Origin: Chrysophaeum taylorii
Taxonomy: Eukaryota; Sar; Pelagophyceae; Pelagomonadales; Pelagomonadaceae
Length of the DNA: 64,000 nucleotides
Direction: 5' to 3'
Assembly (NCBI GenBank): GCA_029834535.1
Contig: JAQMWT010000106.1
Location: forward strand, 43,529 to 107,528
Position numbers and translations under genes: made by a program. Shown piece after piece: positions 47,480 through 57,525 of the stretch (positions are counted from its first letter, which is position 1; every line of letters begins with the position of its first letter). The notes under the pieces are model-generated. The model worked only from the letters and a program-made list of their open reading frames with translations. It had not been told where the DNA came from and did not search any database.

Positions 47480-48956
47480 TCACGAAGTGAGGTAAAGAGC
47501 ACGAAGCCGGAGGAAGGAAGGAGCTTCCGTACTGCGGGTGAAAATATCGCTAAGATTGTTAAGGCGGGGTATGTGCTTGAGATCGATGATGTGGTTGCGA
47601 TGGTACTCGGCGGTACTGTAAAAGCGAATGTCAATATGGCGGGTGCGCCGTGTGAGACATTGGAGACGAACTTGGGTGACGGTGGTGCTATTATCAACAT
47701 ACATTGGGACCGTGTGACGAGGGAGATCAAAGTCATCAAAAGTTTGAGAAGCCAAGAGCTCAGCAGTAGCAGCGTAAAGAGCAAGCAATTCAGCTTCGAA
47801 AGAAGAACGAGCAAGTAAGTATTGCGAGCGGGAGCAGTAGGCTATCATAGAACCAGCAAGGAGAAAACAAAACCAGTTGTAGAGTGGCGGTCATCAGGGT
47901 CGTCGGCCCAGCTGGAGTCGGAATAACCACAGAGATGAAGGGTAGAATCGCGACCAAGAATAAGGGCAAGATCCTGAGTACCGTTGAGGTAACGCAGAGT
48001 GTGGGATAAAGCGTGCCAGTGGGGTTTACCAGGATTGTGGGAAAACGCGCACACTGATTGACGGACCAAGTGATATCAGGGCGAGTCATGATGGAGATGA
48101 AGAGGACACAGCCAACAATACGGCGAAAAGGGATGCGTGCCATGAAAATGTGATCTGGAGAACCAGGAGCCGGACAATCAGCCGCAGAAAGATGAAGACC
48201 TTTGGGAGCGGGAGTGAGTTCAGGTTTACTGTTGATGAAGCGATGTTCGGTAAGGATTTCACGGATAGCATGGGATTGGTCAAGAGTGAGGGTTCTCCGA
48301 GGGCGATCACGCGTAATGCGAAGACCAACGTAAGAGGTGAGATCGAGTTCATTGACGTCAGTGAAAGCGCGGAAACGGAGGAAAAAGGCTTGGTAATGGC
48401 CAATGCAGTGAGGAGGGTGCGCTACAAGAAGATCATCGACGACCAAAACAAGACGGAGGACCACGGTAGAATTGAGCACGAGCTTGTAATGGCAAGTGTC
48501 ACCAGATCCGCGGACGAAGCCACAATCATTGAGAAGGAAGCGTTCCAAATAAAGCCACCAATTGCGACAAGCTTGTTTGCAACCATACCAAGAGCGACGG
48601 AGCTTGTAAACGATTTTGGAACCATCGGTGGGTTGGCGAGGAGCATAGCCTTCGGGTGGCCAGACATAGATGTCTTCGTCAATGGGAGCTTGAATAAAAG
48701 CGGAGCTAACATCCAACTTGTGCAAATCCCAGTCATGAACAGCGACAAAGGTCAGAAAGAAACGGATCGTGACGATGTTGGCAACTGGTGAGTAGGTGTC
48801 ATGATAATCAATGCCGTGAACCTGGGTGTAACCGCGGACGACAAGGCGAGCCTTGTACGATTTGAAGCGGCCAGAGTCATACTTCTTGCGGAGGATCCAC
48901 TTGAGGGTACAAATGTTGCCAGAAAAGTCTGAGGGAGGCGAATCACATCCCAACAA
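47480..48956 (-). pseudogene. Copia B reverse transcriptase and RNase H
   Basis: The RT frame (48,956 down to about 47,850) reads YKARLVVRGYTQVHGIDYHD, LDVSSAFIQAPIDEDIY, YGCKQACRNWWLYLERF, LVLVVDDLLVAH (VDD active site) and PDITWSVNQCARF. A shift follows near 48,050. RNase H pieces continue in other frames: HALSHTLRYLNGTQD, YSDSSWADDPDD, FEAELLALYAATAELL, MYVDNSTTVTQV, TRRTRHIDIRFYSTAEYH, ending at 47,480. All acidic catalytic residues can be seen; the frame cannot be read through. Confidence 0.85.
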
Positions 48957-49173
48957 CCAAGTTGACCAAGAGAGCTGTATTCTTTAGCGATGGCTTGCAA
49001 CCAACCAGGACGCTCAGGATTGGTCGGAGCTAAAGCTTCACGTAAATGGGTGGAAGTGATAGTTTCGTCAAGGTCTGAATACTGGGACATTTCTTCGGAA
49101 GCAGAGTAATAAACGTGTGCATGAGGATCAACAAGGGTGCTAGCTAAACAAAGGGGAAGGAAGACATAATGAA

Positions 49174-49512
49174 CTAACAAACGAAAGCTAACAGAAGAGA
49201 CATACAAAGAGTGACAGGGGAAACAGAAGCGACAGAGGAAACAGAATGGCCCGTATCGACATCAGAATGGCCCGTATCAACATCGGAATGGCCCGTATCA
49301 ACATAATGGCCCGTATCAACATCAGAATGGCCCGTATCAACATAATGGCCCGTATCAACATCAGAATGGCCCGTATCAACATGAGAATGGCCCGTATCAA
49401 CATTGTAACAGGATGAAACATGGCCCGTAAAGTTTGTTGATTTGTCGACTTTGCGCGGTCGGCCCCGTTTGGCACGACGTAATGGTGCACGTTTCGTATT
49501 GGCCGGTAACAT
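49174..49512 (-). pseudogene. Copia B pol linker with AT-hook and VDTGH repeats
   Basis: Between integrase and RT the frame reads FDAPEPALSGLIPTNV, then LRRAKRGRPRKVDKS, a canonical AT-hook with the GRP core, then eight VDTGH units (HSD or HY spacers) from an 18/21-bp minisatellite at about 49,246-49,410. The tail (SVSSVASVSPVTLCMSLLLA) looks out of frame. An AT-hook here could bind AT-rich DNA; that role is inference. Confidence 0.6.
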
Positions 49513-49564
49513 TGTGGCAGTGACGTTTGTGGGGATCAGTCCCGATAAGGCCGGCTCCGGAGCA

Positions 49565-50653
49565 TCAAAAAGAGAGAATTGGGTTGACGGCCGAAGATAG
49601 ACGAGGGTCGTAATAAAACAAGTCAGGAAAACGAGAATCTACGAGAGACGGAGGAAGGGGTTGGGTGGACAGTGACTTACGCAGAGCGAAATTTTCGTCA
49701 AAAACAACATCAATCGAGGTGTGGATGACAGGACCGTGGGGCGTTGAAGCAATATGCGATATCCAGGGCCGGCAGAGGGATACCCAATGAAGATACCGGT
49801 TATAGCTTTGGTAGGCCATTTGTCGCCAGTGAGAATTGCAGCAGGACAGCCCCAAACACGAAGAAAATCGACACGCGGGAGTGTTTCATGTAGCATTTCA
49901 TATGGCGTCATATATCCAGGATTAGAGGCATTTGGCATACGCTCAGAGATGAAGTCAGCCGTTTCCATGGCCCAACGCCAAAAATCAGGTGGACGGTGCG
50001 CATGTACCAAAGAGTGCGAGTAATATCCGCGGTTGCGCGATGAGAGCGTTCCACAACACCGGAAAAAGCGTGAGCTTGTGAAGTTTTGGACTGTGCTGCC
50101 GGAGCGCGCCGAAGCGCAATATTGTTGCCCAGACAGAAGGTTTCGAATTGGCCCATAAGAGAGCGGTCACGATCGGTGTAGATGAGGGCAACGCGATATC
50201 CGAATGGGCGAACCACGGTAGACAGAAAAGTTCGAGTTGTCGAGCGTTCGTAAGGGCATCGTGTCGTGGAGCAAAGTAACGCGTGCGGCGGCGCGTATGA
50301 TCATCGACAAACGTGAGGATCGCGCGATCGTGATATATGTAGGATGGGACGCCAGCAAACATGAGATCGGCGTGGATAATAAGATAGGGCGCAACGGCAC
50401 GTGGACGAGACAAAGGCTCGGAGGAAGGAGACGAAGTGGAAGCATGAGCTTTACGTTGGCCAACATGCGCAGCATGCATTTTACCGAGAGCACAAGCAGG
50501 ACAAAAAGAAAGCGACGCGGAGCTCGGGAAAAACGGTGCGCCGACAGCAAGAGAAGACAAACGCCGAAGATAGGCAGGATATAATGACCAAGACGAGCAT
50601 GCCAAAGATCGAAAGTTAGTTGAGTGCGTTGAGACACAGCGGGAAACGCACAA
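49565..50653 (-). pseudogene. Copia B integrase
   Basis: Frames in order on the minus strand: LTFDLWHARLGHY (GAG-pre-integrase His motif), LIIHADLMFAGVPSYIYHDR and ILTFVDDHTRRRTRYF (first catalytic Asp), YTDRDRSLMGQFETFC (second Asp), AFSGVVERSHRATADI (Glu). Then PDFWRWAMETADFISERMPN, TPYEMLHETLPRVDFLRVWG and AITGIFIGYPSAGPGYRIL of the copia integrase carboxyl end. D, D and E are present. At least three frame changes. Confidence 0.8.
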
Positions 50654-50747
50654 GGATCATGGACACGAGGGGAAGAAGAAAATGCCACAAAAGGTGAAAC
50701 GTAGTCCGTGTAGGGCGCAGCGGTCGTATTGCCGATCCAACAGACGA

Positions 50748-51300
50748 TCAAAAGAAGACCACAGCGACGAAGCAGGGAATAACGTGATGCGTTTGGCGGT
50801 GACGTAAAATACGTTGCGGATAAGCAGGATCAACGGCCTGAATGGTGTGGCAATCGTAACCAACTTGTTCAAGGGAATGATCCGAAAGAATCCGTTTGTC
50901 ACCAAGGCCAGGAGAGATGAGGGTATGCGGAAACGCGACATGTATACCATGAGGGGCGGAGAGAGTGGGTGCAGGAGAAGGAAGACCACGATTGTCAAGA
51001 GGACCAATTGAAGGGAACGTTAAGTGAGCAGTGCCAGAACCGGAAACAGAGCCAGTGCCGATAGCAGAAGTGATGGAATGCTGTTGAGTGTTGTCCAGGT
51101 CAGTGAAGCCAGCGGGAGAATTAAAAAGGCTGACGTTGGCGCCGGTATCATAGACAACGAGACGAAGGTTGGTGCTGTGAAGGTAGTCACGCTCACGAGC
51201 GGTGAGCAGAGCGGTAAAGGGCGTTGGTGGAGGAAAGGACTTGGTGAATGGAGGGGGGAGAAAGAAGGTGGAAATTGTAGGACGGGTAGGTGGGTGCAGA
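50748..51300 (-). pseudogene. Copia B aspartic protease
   Basis: Reads RLVVYDTGANVSLFNSPAGF, with the DTGA active site, then GTGSVSGSGTAHLTF and LISPGLGDKRILSDHSLEQV, typical of copia proteases. The frame drifts into low-complexity sequence after about 50,800, where the GAG-pre-integrase segment starts in another frame. Confidence 0.75.
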
Positions 51301-52437
51301 AAGGGATGGGTCAGGAAGGGTGACAGCGGTGGAAGGCGGGACAGAGGGTGTGGTGGAGGGTGGCAACGCAAGAAGCGGCGGAGAGGATTGAGATGGCGGC
51401 AAGGGTGGATTGGGGATGAAAAGATGGTGTTGGTAGAAGGGTGGATGGGGCCTAGGTGGGTATTGGGGAGTGGACCGAGGTGGGTATTGGGAATGCAACC
51501 GACGTGGGTATTGGTGTTGATGCCGTGGGCGGGCGGTAGCTTGTGAGTGCAAATAGCGCTGACGCTTATGACAATCATTCTGGTGATGGCCAGGAATACC
51601 ACAAAAGTGACAAAGATCAGTATGGCGTTGGCGCTTGCGATGAAGAACCACGTGAAGATGAAGGTGGGTGACGGAATGATGATCGAAAAGAGGGGCGTGG
51701 GCTAGAACGTTGTTGAGAGCGCAAAGCATTGAAGCGATGAAAATACTTTTCAGAAGGATGGCGACCATAAAAGTTGGAGCGTTCACGATGACGGGGACTT
51801 TCACGGAACGTAGCATGGACGTGCATAGACTTGGTCTGAAGATAATCAAAACTTTACTGTGGAGGCGATCAACGAAACCATCATATGTGCGCAATTTAGG
51901 ATCAAGTGCAATGAGATCTTTAGACAAGAGCGAGTCGGGGATTTTCGTTTGGAGCAGCTGCAATGCAGTTGAGTCAGGGAAATCTTGATGATGCCGAGCA
52001 ACTTGAACACCAGTGATGAACTTGTTAAGAAAGGACTCAAGTTCATCGATGTTATTGCACACCAAGGAATGCAATGAAGCAATTGCAGACTGAGCGACAC
52101 GATCTCCATGACCCATGTAAACATCAGTAATGCGTTTGTAAAGCCGCGTGAAGTTCATATCGCGGTTTTCACGGATATCCGCACGATCAGTATCATGCAT
52201 TGGTAGTGCCATGAAGAGTGCACTGTACCAGCGTTGCTGCTTGAGACCAAATTCTTCTTCAGAGCAGCCAGAAGCGGAAATGCTAGTCCAAGTGTCAGTG
52301 GTCAAGATAATGCGATCACCGGTGGAAATGATCATGTTTTCCAAGCGCCGGGCCCAAGGGTGAAAAAGATGTCGCTCACCACTGAAAGCATCGAGTTTTT
52401 GCGAAAGCTTGCTATCCTTAATTTCGATCGAGGACAT
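51193..52437 (-). pseudogene. Copia B gag with CCHC zinc knuckle
   Basis: The probable ATG is at 52,437 (MSSIEIKDSKLSQKLDAFSG); a GTG further up opens the same frame. Seen: KLDAFSGERHLFHPWARRLE amino end, helical body (MGHGDRVAQSAIASLHSLV), and CHFCGIPGHHQNDC, a perfect CX2CX4HX4C knuckle, near 51,560-51,605. A Pro/His-rich tail follows. The stretch around 51,620-51,830 makes better sense in a neighbouring frame, so two compensating indels are likely. Confidence 0.8.
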
Positions 52438-52539
52438 GATAAACGATAACGAACCGAACACGTAGCAATGAACTGAAGCCGAGGAGGAGTCGCTGTTGTC
52501 CGGGAAGTCAAGCGGTCGTGCGACCGTGACGGACACCAG

Positions 52540-52548
52540 CTGCTACCA
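52540..52548 (-). promoter_or_regulatory. Primer-binding site of copia B
   Basis: TGGTAGCAG on the minus strand directly after the LTR end ...CGTAACA. It is complementary to the 3' end of eukaryotic initiator tRNA-Met (CUGCUACCA), so this family primes from the tRNA 3' end, unlike LARD. Confidence 0.75.
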
Positions 52549-52690
52549 TGTTACGAATGGTATGAGGCGTTAGACTAGCGATAGGAGAAAGACGTAAGGA
52601 TACTGGATACGTGGTGCAGGGGTAAGTGTCATAGCTTCTTCACAATACTGGATACGTGGTGCAGGGGTAAGTGTCATAGCTTCCTCACAC
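52549..52690 (-). repeat. Shared LTR between copia B and copia C
   Basis: 96-bp LTR at 52,549-52,644 followed by a partial second copy of its outer half (52,645-52,690, ATACTGGATACGTGGTGCAG onward). It serves as the 5' LTR of B and the 3' LTR of C. Confidence 0.85.
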
Positions 52691-52864
52691 AGGTGCTGGA
52701 AAAGAAGGAAAAAGGAAAAAGGGGTAAGTGAGGTCCTCACACAGGTGCTGGAAAAGAAGGAAAAAAAAATGAAGAAGGGGTAAGTGACGCTCACAGAGGA
52801 GAAGCTTTGAGGAAGACGTCACAGAGGCATTGCGGCAAGAAAATAGCAGAGATCAGAGCGAAGA

Positions 52865-54172
52865 TCACGAAGTGAGGTAAAGAGCGCGAAGCCGGAGGAA
52901 GGAAGGAGCTTCCGTACTGCGGGTGAAAATGTCGCTAAGATTGTGAAGGCGGGGTATGTGCTTGAGATCAATGATGTGGTTGCGATGATATTCGGCGGTA
53001 CTGTAAAAGCGAATGTCAATATGGCGGGTGCGCCGTGTGAGACATTGGAGACGAACTTGGGTGACGGTGGTGCTATTATCAACATACATTCGGACCGTGT
53101 GACGAGGGAGATCAAAGTCATCAAAAAGTTTGAGAAGCCAAGAGAGCTCAGCAGTAGCAGCGTAAAGAGCAAGCAATTCAGCTTCGAAAGAAGAGCGAGC
53201 AAGTAAGTATTGCGAGCGGGAGCAGTAGGCTATCATAAAGCCCGCGAGAAGGAAACAAAAACCAGTTGTAGAGTGGTGGTCATCAGGGTCGTCGGCCCAG
53301 CTAGAGTCGGAATAACCACAGAGACGAAGGGTAGAATCGCGACCAAGAATAAGGGCAAGATCCTGAGAACCGTTGAGATAACGCAGAGTGTGGGATAAAG
53401 CATGCCAATGGGGTTTACCAGGATTGTGGGAAAAACGCGCACACTGATTGACGGACCAAGTGATATCAGGGCGAGTCATGATGGAAATGAAGAGGACACG
53501 GCCAACAATACTGCGAAAAGGGATGCGTGCCATGAAGATGTGATCTGGAGAACCAGGAGTAGGACAGTCAGCCGCAGAAAGATGAAGACCTTTGGGAGCG
53601 GGAGTGAGTTCGGGTTTACTGTTGATGAAGCGATGTGCGGTAAGGATTTCACGGATAGCATGGGATTGGTCAAGAGTGAGGGTTCTCCGAGGGCGATCAC
53701 GCGTAATGCGAAGACCAACGTAAGAGGTGAGATCAAGTTCATTGACGTCAGTGAAAGCGCGGAAACGGAGGAAAAAGGCTTGGTAATGGCCAATGCAATG
53801 ACGAGGGTGCGCCACAAGAAGATCATCAACGACCAGAACGAGACGTAGAAGGACGGTAGAATTGAGCACGAGCTTGTAATGGCAAGTGTCACCAGATCCG
53901 CGGACGAAGCCACAATCATTGAGAAGGAAGCGTTCCAAATAAAGCCACCAATTACGACAAGCTTGTTTGCAACCATACCAAGAGCGACGGAGCTTGTAAA
54001 CGATTTTGGAACCATCGGTGGGTTGGCGAGGAGCATAACCTTCGTGTGGCCAGACATAGATGTCTTCGTCAATGAGAGCTTGGATAAAAGCGGAGTTGAC
54101 ATCCAGCTTATGCAAATCCCAGTCATGAACAGCAACGCCAGACAGGGGCTTGTATGAAAGCAGAGATGACAT
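52865..54172 (-). CDS. Copia C RT (palm onward) and RNase H, open frame
   Basis: An uninterrupted frame of about 435 codons. It reads VAVHDWDLHKLDVNSAFIQA (first RT Asp), YGCKQACRNWWLYLERFLLN, LVLVVDDLLVAHP (VDD), YVGLRITRDRPRRTLTLDQS, PDITWSVNQCARFSHNPGKP. RNase H follows: CGYSDSSWADDPDDHHSTTG, SSFEAELLALYAATAELSWL, MYVDNSTTVTQV, TRRTRHIDIRFYSTAEYHRN, LSDIFTRSTEAPSF. All catalytic acids are present. The RT fingers region lies upstream in another frame (54,200-54,370: TLKWILRKKYDSGRFKSYKA) with a rearranged junction at about 54,130-54,200, where a SAFIQAP piece is repeated. So the enzyme lacks its amino part unless bypassed. It is the best-preserved pol segment in the window. Confidence 0.8.
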   Translation of the reverse strand: MSSLLSYKPLSGVAVHDWDLHKLDVNSAFIQALIDEDIYVWPHEGYAPRQPTDGSKIVYKLRRSWYGCKQACRNWWLYLERFLLNDCGFVRGSGDTCHYKLVLNSTVLLRLVLVVDDLLVAHPRHCIGHYQAFFLRFRAFTDVNELDLTSYVGLRITRDRPRRTLTLDQSHAIREILTAHRFINSKPELTPAPKGLHLSAADCPTPGSPDHIFMARIPFRSIVGRVLFISIMTRPDITWSVNQCARFSHNPGKPHWHALSHTLRYLNGSQDLALILGRDSTLRLCGYSDSSWADDPDDHHSTTGFCFLLAGFMIAYCSRSQYLLARSSFEAELLALYAATAELSWLLKLFDDFDLPRHTVRMYVDNSTTVTQVRLQCLTRRTRHIDIRFYSTAEYHRNHIIDLKHIPRLHNLSDIFTRSTEAPSFLRLRALYLTS

Positions 54173-54701
54173 CTACAGGATGGCACGTGTCGTGGAAAGC
54201 AATGCCGTGAACCTGCGTGTAACCGCGGACAACGAGGCGAGCCTTGTACGATTTGAAGCGGCCAGAGTCATACTTCTTGCGGAGGATCCACTTGAGGGTA
54301 CAAATGTTGCCAGAAAACGTCGAAGGAAGGCGCATAACATCCCAGAAACCAAGCTGACCAAGAAGGGTGTTAGCTAAACACAGGGGAAGGAAGACACAAT
54401 GAACTAACAAACGAAAGCTAACAGAAGAGACATACAAAGAGTTACAGGGGGAAACAGAATGGCCCGTATCGACATCAGAATGGCCCGTATCAACATCAGA
54501 ATGGCCCGTATCAACATCAGAATGGCCCGTATCAACATTAGAATGGCCCGTAAAAAAAAGTTTGTTGGTTGTTGTAACGCGCGTTGGTCGACTTTGCGCG
54601 GTCGGCTCCGTTTGGCGCGACTTTGTTTTGCACTTTCTGTTGTTTTCTCTCTTTTGCACTTTCAGTTGTTTTCTCTCGAGCTCGTAGAATGGTCGGTTCA
54701 T
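54123..54701 (-). pseudogene. Copia C RT amino end and VDTGH linker
   Basis: An ORF with five VDTGH units (minisatellite at 54,455-54,550), then the RT start (SGNICTLKWILRKKYDSGRF, VVRGYTQVHGIAFHDT). It ends in a truncated SAFIQAPVWR piece where B continues through the RT. Upstream DNA can be read KRSRPRKVD in one frame, a decayed form of B's AT-hook. Confidence 0.6.
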
Positions 54702-54839
54702 GTGATGGGGTGATCAGTCCCAGTGAAACCGGCGCATTCTCATCAAACACAGGGGGCAAGGGGGCAACAGCGAACAAGGGGGCAACAGCAGGAACAGGTG
54801 ACAATGGGGCAACAATAGACGAGAGCTTGGAAGCGTGAT

Positions 54840-55560
54840 TCGAGAAAGTCAGAACAACGTTGAAGTTCCTTCGGTGGTTGACATTGCAGGAAATAGGGTA
54901 AGTGAAACTGTCAGCAAAATCGAGGTCTGAAGAACAATAGCGACAAAAGTGCCTGGGATGACGTGCGTTAGACGATTGTTGCCACTGAGGATCGCAGCGG
55001 GGCAAAGATAGCGGAAACACAGGCTGGTACATATGATGGCGGTGTACCAGACGTCTGATGAGAACATGGCCTTTGGGCAGATAGGTTGCATGGTGCATGG
55101 TGACCAGGTTATGACGATGGTCGGAGTCGACGGAAGCGAAAACAGGCGTAAACAGGGTTGATGCGAACGTGGGTGTTTGGTTGTAGTGGCGCGAGCAAGT
55201 TGCCATGGGCACGACCGCGTCCTGTACGCGAAGATGGAAGACTTCGGACGCGCCAGCGGTGTAAGAAACGAACACAGGTAGACCAGGCTGCTGTATGCCA
55301 GCCTGCTGTGACACATAAGAAAGTGGCCCGTTTTCGCAGTCGCAAGAACGAAATTGCCATATGAGCCAACGTTGGAGGAGCAAGCGGCGAGCTTCGCTCG
55401 TCATACTCGAATAGGCTGCGGTAGAAGTTGGCGACGGTGGCAAAACAGTTGTGGCACGTAAGAACGTTGCAGATAGCTTGCAGATAGCGTCGCAGTGGCA
55501 CGTAAGAACATTGCAGATAGCGTCGCGGGTGCTGAGCACGGAATTCACGTCGATAGCAAA
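54840..55560 (-). pseudogene. Copia C remnant after integrase core
   Basis: Overlapping minus ORFs. One reads RCDPQWQQ and another PAAILSGNNRLTHVIPGTFV, which aligns with B's PAAILTGDKWPTKAITGIFI in the integrase carboxyl end. Other parts have no match in B. Frames are shifted and no catalytic motif is present. Confidence 0.45.
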
Positions 55561-55580
55561 ACCGAATTTTAAAGGTCAGA

Positions 55581-55856
55581 AGTAGGTTGGCACCTATTCG
55601 CCTCTCGGGCGGGCAGGTTGGCAGCCGGAACGTTCGCAGTGGGACGGGGTATGGCCGGGGGGCGCAGACGGAAGGTTATCGACGAGTTGGTTGTCAGTCA
55701 CATCGCGGTCTCCTCGTCGCATGGCGACAAGCTTGATGATCACTCTCCGCCGACCCACCTTTCGGCGCCCCTCGTCTACAGGCCCGTGATTCCGGACTGG
55801 CTCCTGTCGGTCCGGCCTGGCTCCCATGCTCGGGAGAGGTCTGAAGTTAGTTAGTT
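55581..55856. mobile_element. 276-bp small element with 10-bp target duplication
   Basis: Flanked by AAAGGTCAGA at 55,571-55,580 and 55,857-55,866 (a preceding T is also shared). It contains GGCTCCCATGCTCGGGAGAG, CTGGCTCCTGTCGGTCCGGC and GGTTATCGACGAGTTGGTTG, matching 30,836-31,127 in reverse. No terminal inverted repeat and no ORF of note. Confidence 0.8.
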
Positions 55857-56065
55857 AAAGGTCAGAAAAGCGGCGAAAAAGTGCGTGAAGGAGAACCACA
55901 AATCACACAGCAAAGAAGCGTCTGTCCAGGATCCCGAAGATGAGCGATCCAACCACATAGGAAGCACGAAAACTGCGCACGCGAAAAATTGACAGGCACG
56001 GCTTAGTTGTGGCAGGTGAAATGCGCGATGGAACGTGATTCGCTGGTTTTACCAAAACCGACAAG

Positions 56066-56328
56066 CACAACGAGGAGTGGATCGACGAATAACTGAAAAT
56101 GCACCACGGGGAGTGGAGCAACGGATAGGCGAAAATGCACAACGGAGAGTGGATCAACGAATAGCTGAAAATACAGAACGAGGAGGGGAGCAACGACGAG
56201 GTGAAAAGACAGAACGAGGAGAGGAGCAACGACGAGGGGAAAATACAGAACGAGGGGTGGAGCAACGAATAGGAAAATACAGAACGAGGCGTGGAGCAAC
56301 GAATAGCGGAAAATACAGAACGAGGCGC
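56066..56328. repeat. ~36-bp minisatellite, about seven units
   Basis: Units like GAAAATACAGAACGAGG plus GTGGAGCAACGAATAGC. Plus-strand frames read a 12-residue NTERGVEQRIGE-type repeat; minus frames read SFCIFxYSLLHS. Which strand, if any, is coding is unclear. It sits where copia C gag should continue. Confidence 0.7.
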
Positions 56329-56499
56329 CTGTGCAATGGGAGCTAAAAACAAAAACGAGGGGCTTCCGTGGGATGGGGCTGTTGATGTGCTTGCATCAGA
56401 CATTCGGCGGTACACACGCTGACTTGGAATCATCTTGAAAATGCTGCGCTGTTGAGAAGAACGGCGATGGCGGGTAGGGCGTTGTCGTGGAATAGCTCG

Positions 56500-57252
56500 G
56501 AACTTTGAAACTTGCGGCAGTCCCCCTTAAAGTGATCCTTGCAGCCGCCAAAAGGACATCGGGTAGTGCGTCGGAATCGAGTAGAGCCAGGTTGTTGGGA
56601 AAGGGGAGCGTCTAGGGTAGGTCAGTTGGAAGAGTCTGAAGTCGTGGCTGACGACGCGGCGGATAGCGCGGCGGAAGTGGTTGTGCATGCCATCGAAATT
56701 GGTTGTTGTTGAACTTCTCAAGGGTACAACCACATTCATCGGTACGAAACGCCAGACGATAAAACAAAGCCAGTAAGGCTTGAAGCACGATGCACGTAGT
56801 CAAATGCGAGGACACACTCGAGGGTGCGTCAGATCAGGTAGAATGTCGAGCAACTTGAACTCCGGTGATTGGTACAATGCCAAGCAACTTGTATACTCCG
56901 ATGATGAACTTGTTGAGGAAGTTCGCTACGCGATCCCCACGGCCCATGTAGACATCGGTAATGCGCTTGTAAAGTCGCGTGAAGTTCATGTCGCGGTTGT
57001 CATGTCGTTCGCGTGAAGTTCATGTCGCGGTTTTCATGGATATCAACGTTGTTGCTTGACGCGAAAGTCTTCTTCAGAGCAGCGAGATGCTGAGATGCTA
57101 GTCCAAGGATCGTTGGTCGAGATAATGTGGTCACCGGTGGAAATGATCGTGTTTTCCAGGCGCCGGGTCCATTGGTGAAAAAGATGTCGCTCACCACTGA
57201 AAGCATCGAGTTTTTGCGAAAGCTTGCTATCCTTAATTTCGATCGAGGACAT
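56500..57252 (-). pseudogene. Copia C gag remnants with variant zinc knuckle
   Basis: The amino end is at 57,252 (MSSIEIKDSKLSQKLDAFSG, then HQWTRRLENTIISTGDHIIS), nearly identical to B. 56,840-57,050 holds a deleted and partly duplicated gag body (the CGTGAAGTTCATGTCGCGGT string twice). Near 56,510-56,555 a minus frame reads CPFGGCKDHFKGDC: CX4CX2HX4C instead of CX2CX4HX4C. Broken frames throughout. Confidence 0.6.
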
Positions 57253-57353
57253 GATAAACGATAACGAACCGAACACGTAGCAATGAACCGAAGCCGATGA
57301 GGAGTCGCCATGAAGTCAAGCTCAGGTCGTCGTCGACGATCACCTGCTTACCA

Positions 57354-57449
57354 TGTTACGAATGGTATGAGGCGTTAGACTAGCGATAAGAGAAAGACGT
57401 AAGGATACTGGATACGTGGTGCAGGGGTAAGTGTCATAGCTTCCTCACA
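57354..57449 (-). repeat. 5' LTR of copia C
   Basis: 96 bp, TGTTACGAATGGTATGAGGC to AGCTTCCTCACA on the plus strand. Next to it, on the minus strand, TGGTAAGCAG is a primer site like B's with one extra A. Confidence 0.85.
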
Positions 57450-57454
57450 AGTTA

Positions 57455-57525
57455 GGTGTGAGTGTCGGAGTGGGGGGGGGTTCCTAACCCTAAATGGAAT
57501 TTTCTATCTCTACGAACAGTGGGAG
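57455..57525 (-). repeat. LARD LTR-start relic
   Basis: Read on the minus strand: GTAGAGATAGAAAATTCCAT, TTAGGGTTAGGAACCCCCC and CACTCACACCTAAC, matching the pre-LTR block and LTR start of LARD copies 1 and 2. Abuts the copia C LTR. Confidence 0.65.

Larger units (their letters stand above)
47136..52644 (-). mobile_element. Copia B: near-complete copia element with frameshifts
   Basis: On the minus strand: 5' LTR (52,549-52,644), primer site (52,540-52,548), gag (52,437 to about 51,200), protease, integrase, a linker with an AT-hook and a VDTGH repeat, RT and RNase H ending at 47,480, then 3' LTR (47,192-47,287). About 5.4 kb with the standard Ty1/copia order. Several frameshifts, but every domain is present. 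Shares its 52,549 LTR with copia C. Confidence 0.85.
52549..57449 (-). mobile_element. Copia C: internally deleted relative of copia B
   Basis: LTRs at 52,549-52,644 and 57,354-57,449. RT-RNase H (52,865-54,172) is very close to copia B. The integrase and protease region is mostly missing or rearranged, a 276-bp small element sits at 55,581-55,856, and gag is reduced to its amino end (57,043-57,252), a duplicated scrap and a variant zinc knuckle at about 56,537. Non-autonomous as it stands. Confidence 0.8.

Noticed and set aside
47399-49207. Plus-strand ORFs over copia B (for example 47,399-47,818 and 48,150-48,791)
   Set aside because: Antisense to recognised RT and RNase H sequence on the minus strand and without domain similarity.
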